Assembly: GCA_026991065.1 (NCBI GenBank)
Contig: JALXCG010000521.1
Coordinates: 1 to 5,472 of the forward strand
Reading direction: 5' to 3'
Length of the DNA stretch: 5,472 nucleotides
Source: JALXCG01 sp026991065 [NCBI: Gemmatimonadota bacterium]
GTDB lineage: Bacteria; GCA-2686955
In this document: positions 1-5,364 of the stretch, piece by piece
Layout: the number at the start of each line of letters is the position of its first letter
Position numbering within the stretch: the stretch's first letter is position 1
The notes under the pieces: model-generated
Told to the model about the DNA's origin: nothing
Databases searched by the model: none
Seen by the model: the letters and a program-made list of their open reading frames with translations, nothing else
Translations under genes and position numbers: made by a program

Positions 1-140
1 CCTGTCCCGGGGGGGGTGCGGGATGCCACCTGTCCCGGGGCGGGTGCTGGAATCTACCTGTCCCGGGGCGGGTGCTGGAATCTACCTGTCCCGGGGCGGG
101 TGCGGCGTGCAACTTGTCCCGGGGCGGGTGCCGGAACCGT
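1..140. repeat. Five tandem 28-bp GC-rich repeat units
   Basis: Five units of exactly 28 bp run head to tail, starting at 1, 29, 57, 85 and 113. They share the 19-base core CCTGTCCCGGGGCGGGTGC; unit 1 has a G for the C within the GC run, and unit 5 begins CTTG instead of CCTG. The nine bases after the core are TGGAATCTA in units 2 and 3, which are identical over all 28 bp, but differ in units 1, 4 and 5. The core contains the small dyad CCCG-GGG-CGGG. The period is not a multiple of three, so the array does not encode a fixed peptide repeat. It sits downstream of the stop codon of the minus-strand beta-helix gene and may continue past the left edge. It resembles intergenic REP-like or minisatellite repeats; its function is unknown. 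Confidence 0.9.
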
Positions 141-159
141 CCCCAAAGAGCGGTCCGGC
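130..159 (-). terminator. Hairpin just after the beta-helix gene, possible terminator
   Basis: On the minus strand, about 17 nt past the stop codon of the beta-helix gene, GCCGGACCG pairs with CGGTTCCGGC to give a nine-pair GC-rich stem with one bulged T and an 11-nt loop. The distal arm lies inside the last 28-bp tandem unit. No T-run follows, only more GC-rich repeat, so this is not a classic intrinsic terminator. It could still protect the 3' end of the transcript or slow polymerase. The pairing is seen directly; the role is inferred. Confidence 0.4.
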
Positions 160-176
160 GCAAGACCCCACTCACA

Positions 177-1901
177 CTACGGTGCCAGCTTGGTAAACGT
201 GAAACTGGACGAGTCGATCACCGCGCCCCCAAACTCGCCCACATAGGCGGTCACCCGATACTCTCCCGCCGGCGCATTGCCCGGCACAACACCGGAAAAA
301 CCGTTGCTTCCGATTCTCTCACCCGGCGCCAGCGACTGATCGAAATAATTCAGCAGCGGCCCATACCCGCCAATCGTCGGCACCTGCGTCATCAACCAGG
401 CATCAAAATCCTGCGTGTCGGCAGCCGGATTGGAAGCCCAGGCACCGTAGTGCACCGTGCCGCCCGAAGCAGGAAGAGTGAGTGGCGTGTCGTGCGGATA
501 AAGCGCAACCGTCACATGGTCGACCTGCCGGAAATACAGATCGCGCTTGCCCAGGTCGGGCGGCGTGCCGTCCGGATCCGGCGAGGAGCAGTAGAGGTCA
601 CCGGCATCGATACAGGGCGAGCCGATGCGCAGATTGTAATGCAGATGTCCCGGATCAACAAAAAGCGGGTCGCTGTTCAGATTGCCCTGCCCCGGCCAGC
701 CGTCCTCGATGTCGGTGTAAGAGAGAAGAGCGTTGGAGTCGATTGCCGGCGAAATCTCATTCTGGCCGTTGGTAGCGAAGTCATTCCAGAGAATCGAGTT
801 GCGGATGGTGGCATCAGAGGTACGAAGGTAGATTGCGCCACCGTTGCGACTAGCTTCATTCCCGCTGAACGTGCAATGGCAAAGCTGCGGGTCGGAAAAG
901 TAGGTGTATAGACCTCCCCCATGGGTCGCCGTGTTCTTCGCGACCAGGCAATCGGCAATCTCGACGTCTGCTCCGTTGCCAAGGTAGACACCGCCGCCGT
1001 GATCGGCATCATTCCCGGTTATCCGACAGGATTCCAGAAGAACATTGTCTGTTCCCGCGGCGACGTAGAGGCCGCCACCGTGATAGGTTGCGCTGTTGTT
1101 GTAGATTGCACAGCCGATCACTTGAACCTCGGCCGCTCTGTTCCCGACGTAGATCCCTCCGCCGGAGGCATAGGTGTGAGAAATGTTGTTGTCGTGAATG
1201 TCGCACTCCCGAATCACGACATGACCGCCCGCGATCTCGATCCCGTGGGCGCGAGTCCCATAACTGTTCTCGGCGATCTCGCAGTTCTCAACCACGGCGT
1301 TGGTTTCGGGTCCGGAGATGTAGACGCCCGCATAAAACGAATTCCGCAGAATGCGGCACCCCGATAGAGCCAGAGTCGACTTCTCGCACCAGACCCCCGC
1401 GCCCTCGTTGTCCGACAACGTCGTGCGAACCACAGCGCCTCCGGCGGAGGAAAAGTGGATCGCAGATTGCCCGCTGGAGTGACGGATGTGGCTGTCGCGA
1501 ATGATGATGTTCGCGTGGAACACGGTGATCGTGGCAAGGTCGGAGTACTCCATCACCGCATGGTCCAGCAGACAGTTGACGCAGGGGCCGTTGAACACCA
1601 GCCCGGGCCAGCCATTGTCGGGGAAGAAGGTGGTGAAGCGAACCGAATCGCTCTCCGCGCCGACCACCCGAAGCGTGGCGTTGGGATCCACGTCAAACCG
1701 GAAGTAGCCGAAAAAATTGACCTCCACGCCCGCCTCGATAGTCAACGCGCCGCCAGATGGCACGTTGACATCGCCAACCACGAAATAGGGGCTATTGTCC
1801 TTGGTCCAGGTGCCGGTGACCGGTCCCGACACATCGGTAGCAAAAGCACAGGTCGCGGCGAAGGCGACCGCCAGTAGAACCCAACCAACAGAATGCCGCA
1901 T
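177..1901 (-). CDS. Secreted right-handed parallel beta-helix repeat protein
   Basis: A 574-residue protein predicted to be exported. Residues 1-21 form a signal peptide: MRHS, then a hydrophobic stretch ending CAFA before TDVSG. Residues 35-91 (SPYFVVGDVNVPSG, LTIEAGVEVNFFG, SVRFTT) are the usual N-terminal cap of bacterial beta-helix proteins. About residues 100-375 form the helix, with turns marked by repeated GGG(I/L/V)Y and C.I..N motifs (GGGIYV 247-252, GGGLYV 275-280, GGGVYL 302-307, GGGLY 328-332, GGAIYL 354-359). Residues 394-435 (LSYTDIEDGWPGQGN, DPLFVDP, SPCIDAGD) close the helix. About residues 463-574 are a beta-sandwich-like C-terminal domain ending SSSFTFTKLAP. I see no recognisable type IX sorting domain and no catalytic motif of pectate lyases, so enzyme activity cannot be claimed. 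The start at 1901 is preferred over the upstream in-frame start at 2084 because it gives the signal peptide directly and has GGGAGGAG 7 nt upstream. The 61 extra residues of the longer form are basic and unlike a signal peptide. It is probably a cell-surface or secreted binding protein, function unknown. Confidence 0.88.
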   Translation of the reverse strand: MRHSVGWVLLAVAFAATCAFATDVSGPVTGTWTKDNSPYFVVGDVNVPSGGALTIEAGVEVNFFGYFRFDVDPNATLRVVGAESDSVRFTTFFPDNGWPGLVFNGPCVNCLLDHAVMEYSDLATITVFHANIIIRDSHIRHSSGQSAIHFSSAGGAVVRTTLSDNEGAGVWCEKSTLALSGCRILRNSFYAGVYISGPETNAVVENCEIAENSYGTRAHGIEIAGGHVVIRECDIHDNNISHTYASGGGIYVGNRAAEVQVIGCAIYNNSATYHGGGLYVAAGTDNVLLESCRITGNDADHGGGVYLGNGADVEIADCLVAKNTATHGGGLYTYFSDPQLCHCTFSGNEASRNGGAIYLRTSDATIRNSILWNDFATNGQNEISPAIDSNALLSYTDIEDGWPGQGNLNSDPLFVDPGHLHYNLRIGSPCIDAGDLYCSSPDPDGTPPDLGKRDLYFRQVDHVTVALYPHDTPLTLPASGGTVHYGAWASNPAADTQDFDAWLMTQVPTIGGYGPLLNYFDQSLAPGERIGSNGFSGVVPGNAPAGEYRVTAYVGEFGGAVIDSSSFTFTKLAP

Positions 1902-1908
1902 AGGAGCA

Positions 1909-1916
1909 CTCCTCCC
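1909..1916 (-). promoter_or_regulatory. Ribosome binding site of the beta-helix gene
   Basis: The minus strand reads GGGAGGAG, then 7 nt, then ATG at 1901. It is a strong Shine-Dalgarno match and decides the start in favour of 1901 over 2084. Part of it falls in the short dyad AGGAG-TG-CTCCT immediately before the start codon, which could weakly mask it. No convincing -10/-35 pair was found further upstream on this strand. Confidence 0.75.
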
Positions 1917-2132
1917 AAAGCTGTGAGATTTTCTCTGCCACACTGCCCATCGCCAACCCCCGCCGGTTGAGAACCGCAACGTCCCTCCATGGAACTCGCA
2001 GGTTCGAGTCACCCGAGGCCCCAAAAGCCCCATCGCCGAACCACGCCGCCCAGGCTCACCAAGCATGAGCGAGCATGGCTGCACTTGTCAAACACCGGCC
2101 ACCGCCTCTGATCTTCCATCTCCGGGGCCACT

Positions 2133-2440
2133 TCAGCGGCGAACAGCGGGGTTGTCAGGGGCCAAGCGCACCAGCGGCGCTGCTCATGTTCCAGAACCCG
2201 GCCGCCCAGATTGATGAAGCCGAGGCGAATCCCGTCGTACATTTGCGCTCCCAACCCGTGGTCAGGACTAAAGATTTCATCATAACGTTGAGGTTGAGCG
2301 CAGGGATCTTGACCGCCCGCCAGGCACCGTTCACGCCGAAGCATTTCGATGGCAGCTTGTCCCCAGCCGGATCGCCTTTCATCACCGCATGTTCGCCTTC
2401 GCCGCGCCCGCAGCGGCCCCGGTACGACTGAATGAAGTAT
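2133..2440 (-). pseudogene. Frameshifted C-terminal relic of a DDE transposase (IS1380/IS4-like)
   Basis: No intact reading frame crosses this stretch, but three minus-strand frames in succession carry pieces that line up, in order, with the C-terminal end of IS1380/IS4-type transposases. From about 2440 to 2245 one frame reads SYRGRCGRGEGEHAVMK, LPSKCFGVNGAWRA and LNLNVMMKSLVL. These match the familiar 'yR.Ra..E..h..lK', 'lp..rFgaN.AW.rl' and 'LayNl...lk.l.L' blocks. From about 2245 to 2175 a second frame reads MYDGIRLGFINLGGRVLEHEQRR, cut here to its key parts IRLGFINLGGRVLEH (like 'lRf.l.nlaGRvv.Har'). From about 2175 a third frame reads LVRLAPDNPAVRR and stops at 2133. At least two frameshifts are needed to join them, and the catalytic N-terminal two thirds is absent. 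I recognise this by motif, without an alignment. Terminal inverted repeats were not identified. Confidence 0.5.
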
Positions 2441-2445
2441 GAGGG

Positions 2446-2530
2446 TTGACACGTCGGCGACAGCCAACGTCGGCGCTCGCCCCTACGCAGACCGCACGTC
2501 ACACTGCGTGACAATATCACGCCTCAGGCG
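2446..2530. promoter_or_regulatory. Cluster of short direct repeats and dyads upstream of the ATPase gene
   Basis: Several short symmetric elements are packed between the transposase relic and the candidate promoter of the ATPase gene. ACGTCGGCG occurs twice as a direct repeat (2451-2459 and 2467-2475, 16 bp apart). GTCAC-ACTGC-GTGAC spans 2498-2512 and overlaps CGTGA-CAATA-TCACG at 2507-2521, so GTGA/TCAC half-sites recur about every 10 bp, close to one helical turn. CGCCT-C-AGGCG follows at 2520-2530. Such an arrangement just upstream of a -35 region suggests a binding site for a dimeric regulator. No regulator gene is in the window, and the role is inferred. Confidence 0.35.
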
Positions 2531-2540
2531 CGTTTCTGCC

Positions 2541-2568
2541 TTGCGAACCCGCACACATATGCTATTTT
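2541..2568 (+). promoter_or_regulatory. Candidate promoter of the rloA-rloB pair
   Basis: TTGCGA at 2541-2546 and TATTTT at 2563-2568 are separated by 16 bp and lie about 30 bp before the start codon of the ATPase gene. Both boxes are only partial matches to the sigma-70 consensus. The stretch is locally AT-rich compared with its surroundings and directly follows the dyad cluster. Confidence 0.3.
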
Positions 2569-2585
2569 CCGAGAAACAGTCACAG

Positions 2586-2591
2586 AAGGAG
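2586..2591 (+). promoter_or_regulatory. Ribosome binding site of the ATPase gene
   Basis: AAGGAG lies 7 nt before the ATG at 2599, a near-ideal Shine-Dalgarno sequence and spacing. It supports 2599 as the start. The protein beginning there (MLLSFSVENYRSF) also has the usual N-terminus of this ATPase family. Confidence 0.8.
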
Positions 2592-2598
2592 CCTCGCT

Positions 2599-3978
2599 AT
2601 GCTTCTGTCTTTCTCGGTGGAGAACTACCGCTCGTTCAAGGAAGAACAAACACTCAATCTCATTGCCTCAAAGAAGCTCGGCACCGACTCGCCAACTCAG
2701 TGTGTCCGACTTCCGGATGTGGAAGAGTCTGCTCTCCGCGTGTCCTCACTCTACGGTGCCAATGGTGCGGGGAAATCCAACCTGGTTTCGGCCCTGCGGT
2801 TCATTGAGGGGCTTGTGCTGAACGGGACCGGCCCCGGGAAACGCATTGCGCGCACACCCTTTGCGCTGGACGAAGGCATGTCCGCCCAGCCCTCCTGTTT
2901 CGAAATCCGCTACCTCAGTGAGAACGAAGTCTTCCGCTATGGGTTCGCCTGCGACGCGGAGCGCATTCACGAGGAATGGCTTGATGCCTATGAGGGCAAG
3001 AGGGAGCGCAATGTCTTCACCCGCACCACGGGGGAACAGGGTACAGCGAAAGTTGAACTTGGCCCGGCGGGAAAGGACGTAAGCGGCACGAAGCTTGCCG
3101 CTCTTGCCGAGGTCGGCGCGCGATCAAACCAGCTATTCTTGACGGAGGTTGTCAATCTGGACGACTCCAGCGCACAGGGCGCACGCCTGGCTCGCGCCAT
3201 CAAGTGGTTCAGCACCACCTTGCACATTATTCCGGCGGACGCGACCTTCTTGATGCTGACCGAAATGATGGCAGATGAGAAGTTCGCTGAGTTCGCGGGG
3301 CGGTTCTTGAAAGAAGCCAGTACGGGGATCTCATCGCTCGCCATTCAGACCCGGGAAATCCCCATCTCGGAGTTCTCATCCCTTCCGTCGGAGATCGTGA
3401 AGCAGATGTTCCCAAAGATCGAGGAAGGCGAGTCGGCGTTTCTTGCAGGACCGGATGGGTACAGCTTCTTCATCGAGGGAGCCAAGAAGGATGTTGTGAA
3501 GGTACGCCGCGTTTCTGCTCTGCACCCCAAGAGTGGTGGGGGGCATGTCCCCCTGCCGCTGGAAGAGGAATCCGACGGTTCGCGCAGACTGCTGAACCTC
3601 CTGCCGGCGCTCTACCACCTGCACACAGAGAGCGGTGTCTATGTGATTGATGAGCTTGAGCGAAGCATGCACCCGATGCTGGCGAGGAAATTCATAGAGT
3701 ATTTCCTCAATGCGGTGAAGACGCCATCCCGTCAGCTCTTGTTCACCACTCACGAATCAACTCTTCTCGACTTGGATCTGCTGCGCCGAGATGGCATTTG
3801 GTTTGCCGAAAAGGATGCAGAGGGGGGATCACACCTCTACTCGCTTTCTGACTTCAAAGTCCGAAAAGACCTGCGCATCGACAAGGGGTACCTCCAAGGA
3901 CGATTCGGGGCCATCCCATTCCTGGGGGGAATCGACCACCTCATTGAAGAGGCAGCCCAGGGAGAGGTGCAGGAATGA
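2599..3978 (+). CDS. rloA: RloA/AbiLi-like AAA/ABC-type ATPase
   Basis: A 459-residue cytosolic ATPase of the SMC/OLD-like group (AAA_15/AAA_21 type). The N-terminus MLLSFSVENYRSFKEEQTLNL is the standard opening strand pair, quoted here by its key part FSVENYRSF. Walker A is GANGAGKS at 53-60. A long, variable middle part (about 100-320) separates the two halves of the nucleotide-binding domain. An ABC-signature-like ESDGSRRLLNLLPAL follows at 324-338, Walker B VYVIDELERSMHP at 347-359 (D351, E352), and the switch histidine in LLFTTHES (H385). The C-terminal block GIWFAEKD, LYSLSDFKVRKD and KGYLQGRFGAIP is typical of RloA, which was first named from genes linked to restriction-modification loci, and of AbiLi from lactococcal abortive infection. 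All nucleotide-binding motifs are intact. The gene overlaps the RloB gene by ATGA, so translation is probably coupled. By analogy with OLD, PARIS and AbiL systems it likely senses phage infection and controls its partner; that role is inferred. Confidence 0.88.
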   Translation: MLLSFSVENYRSFKEEQTLNLIASKKLGTDSPTQCVRLPDVEESALRVSSLYGANGAGKSNLVSALRFIEGLVLNGTGPGKRIARTPFALDEGMSAQPSCFEIRYLSENEVFRYGFACDAERIHEEWLDAYEGKRERNVFTRTTGEQGTAKVELGPAGKDVSGTKLAALAEVGARSNQLFLTEVVNLDDSSAQGARLARAIKWFSTTLHIIPADATFLMLTEMMADEKFAEFAGRFLKEASTGISSLAIQTREIPISEFSSLPSEIVKQMFPKIEEGESAFLAGPDGYSFFIEGAKKDVVKVRRVSALHPKSGGGHVPLPLEEESDGSRRLLNLLPALYHLHTESGVYVIDELERSMHPMLARKFIEYFLNAVKTPSRQLLFTTHESTLLDLDLLRRDGIWFAEKDAEGGSHLYSLSDFKVRKDLRIDKGYLQGRFGAIPFLGGIDHLIEEAAQGEVQE

Positions 3979-4589
3979 TCCTTCGCCGCAAGAAGCCGCG
4001 TCAGCTATCTCGGGAAGAGAGGACGTACAGAGACGACCGGCTCTTCATCATTGCCAGCGAAGACACTCACGTCGCAGCCCAATACTTTGCTCTCTTCCGA
4101 AACTCAAGAATAAAAGTGCGCGTCCTACCCACGAAGGATGGGCTCTCTGCACCAGAACATGTTCTCGCGCGCCTCGATACCTACAAGGCTGAGTTCGACC
4201 TGGTGGAGGAGGACGAACTCTGGCTTCTGCTCGACACGGACCACTGGATTGAGAAAAACCATGTAGCCACTTTCAATCGGGTCTGCAGCGAGTCCATGCA
4301 GAAGGGCTACCAGTTGGCTCACAGCAACCCATGTTTCGAACTGTGGCTTCTCCTGCATAAATCTCCCTTGGATGCCATGACGCAGTTTGCCAAGTGTGAG
4401 GACGTTGCTTTGCGGCTGCGTAGGATTCTCGGTGGGTACAACAAGCGCAAACTTGATGCCAGCCACTTTCCGCCTGCCTCTATTGGAGAGGCCATCGCAC
4501 GGGCGGAGGCGCTGGACACCAGCCCCAGCGATAGATGGCCCCAGACTACAGGCACCCATGTCTATCGAATTGTGAAGAAGCTGGTATGA
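3975..4589 (+). CDS. rloB: RloB-family protein (AbiLii-like, Toprim-type effector)
   Basis: A 204-residue protein, the usual length for RloB. Residues 23-38 (LFIIASEDTHVAAQYF) match the family's 'iliv.EG..TE..Yf' opening; E29 is the likely catalytic acidic residue. LWLLLDTDHW at 82-91 supplies a DxD pair (D87, D89), and the hallmark SNPCFELWLLLH is at 117-128. GGYNKRK lies at 153-159 and the end TTGTHVYRIVKKLV is also typical. The E...DxD arrangement fits a Toprim-like metal-binding fold, as in OLD-family and PARIS AriB effectors, so a nuclease role is plausible but not shown. In this copy the common 'EG' after the first strand is 'ED'. Translation starts at the ATG overlapping the stop of the ATPase gene, with GA-rich sequence upstream (GGGAGAGG). 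The pair corresponds to AbiLi-AbiLii of the AbiL phage-resistance system. Confidence 0.87.
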   Translation: MILRRKKPRQLSREERTYRDDRLFIIASEDTHVAAQYFALFRNSRIKVRVLPTKDGLSAPEHVLARLDTYKAEFDLVEEDELWLLLDTDHWIEKNHVATFNRVCSESMQKGYQLAHSNPCFELWLLLHKSPLDAMTQFAKCEDVALRLRRILGGYNKRKLDASHFPPASIGEAIARAEALDTSPSDRWPQTTGTHVYRIVKKLV

Positions 4590-4653
4590 TTCTGGAGAGG
4601 GAATTGGGTGCCCCCTCAGCCCCCTTCCTCCTCCGAAATATTACGGATCCTCC

Positions 4654-4679
4654 GGCTGTTTGGTTGCAGCGCCTTTTTT
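4654..4679 (+). terminator. Weak candidate intrinsic terminator after rloB
   Basis: About 65 nt after the rloB stop, GGCTG can pair with CAGC-(G)-CC across an 8-nt loop, with one bulged G, followed directly by six T residues at 4674-4679. The stem is short and imperfect, so the call rests mainly on the T-run and the position between the operon and the CRISPR array. Nothing else was recognised in the rest of 4590-4810, which is pyrimidine-rich on the plus strand and holds no supported gene. Confidence 0.3.
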
Positions 4680-4810
4680 GGCACGGCATCCTTGCGCTCA
4701 GTGGGCCAATGCATCTTCTCCTCGATTCGCCCTCTCTTGCTCCTTCTTAGAATCTCATACCGGTGGGGTGACATCTATCCTGACAGAGGGGGATCGCAGC
4801 CAATTGGGAG

Positions 4811-4846
4811 GCTTCAATGGAGTCACGGTTTTTCACCGTGGAAGGG
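4811..4846 (-). repeat. Degenerate terminal CRISPR repeat (distal end)
   Basis: The leftmost repeat differs from consensus by one base: T for C at 4823, in AGTCACGG against AGCCACGG. The change hits the outermost pair of the repeat hairpin, turning it into a C-A mismatch in the minus-strand transcript. A mutated last repeat is typical of the leader-distal end of an array, which agrees with the orientation inferred from the handle sequence. Confidence 0.75.
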
Positions 4847-5328
4847 AGGTCCTGCTCTGTCGGCGCGTGCTCTTCGACCTTGCGGCGCTTCAATGGAGCC
4901 ACGGTTTTTCACCGTGGAAGGGTATCCGATAGATAAAGCGGATAAAAAAACTATTGGTGTAGCTTCAATGGAGCCACGGTTTTTCACCGTGGAAGGGATG
5001 GCGAAGCAGCACGCGCGGCCCTGGACGGTCTGGCTTCAATGGAGCCACGGTTTTTCACCGTGGAAGGGTGCAACGGGCGGCTGAGGCTCTGATTGATGAC
5101 GCGATCGCTTCAATGGAGCCACGGTTTTTCACCGTGGAAGGGTGGCAAATGCCGCGGCGAAGATTAAGATAGCCACAGAGCTTCAATGGAGCCACGGTTT
5201 TTCACCGTGGAAGGGATCTGAACTCAAATGCAGTGGTTATTTTGGGAGGCTCCGGCTTCAATGGAGCCACGGTTTTTCACCGTGGAAGGGAAGCTGGCAG
5301 GTCGGTTTGACAATACGCCAGAGGGGAT

Positions 5329-5364
5329 GCTTCAATGGAGCCACGATTTTTCACCGTGGAAGGG
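5329..5364 (-). repeat. Internal variant CRISPR repeat
   Basis: The eighth repeat carries A for G at 5346, reading CCACGATTTTTC. In the minus-strand transcript this changes a G-C pair of the stem to a G-U wobble, so the hairpin survives. In a plus-strand transcript it would be an A-C mismatch. This is weak additional support for transcription on the minus strand. Confidence 0.8.

Noticed and set aside
72-911. Long plus-strand open frame (279 codons) opposite the beta-helix gene
   Set aside because: It starts inside the tandem repeats and runs antisense to a well-supported gene. The product is Arg-rich with no recognisable domain, typical of an antisense shadow in GC-rich DNA.
1994-2010. tRNA T-loop-like GGTTCGAGTC, also part of a 5-bp hairpin
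   Set aside because: The flanking bases do not pair as a T-stem and no acceptor, D or anticodon arms are found nearby, so it is not a tRNA gene or a clear fragment.
1902-2084. N-terminal extension of the beta-helix protein to the in-frame start at 2084
   Set aside because: The extra 61 residues are basic and would bury a clean signal peptide, while the internal ATG at 1901 has a strong ribosome binding site.
2075-2431. Plus-strand open frame of 118 codons in the divergent intergenic region
   Set aside because: It lies antisense to the transposase relic, lacks a ribosome binding site and shows no recognisable motif.
2446-2451. Perfect -35-like TTGACA
   Set aside because: No AT-rich -10 box lies 16-18 bp downstream, where the sequence is GC-rich (CGTCGG), so it is not supported as a promoter.
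4735-4770. Possible further, badly decayed CRISPR repeat one spacer length (40 bp) left of the array
   Set aside because: The spacing is right and ACCG plus a G-rich end are shared, but only about a third of positions match the repeat and the dyad is lost. That is too weak to call.
4608-5084. Open frame over the CRISPR array with the repeated peptide MEPRFFTVEG
   Set aside because: The repeated peptide is simply the CRISPR repeat translated. The frame is open only by chance and shifts whenever spacer length changes.
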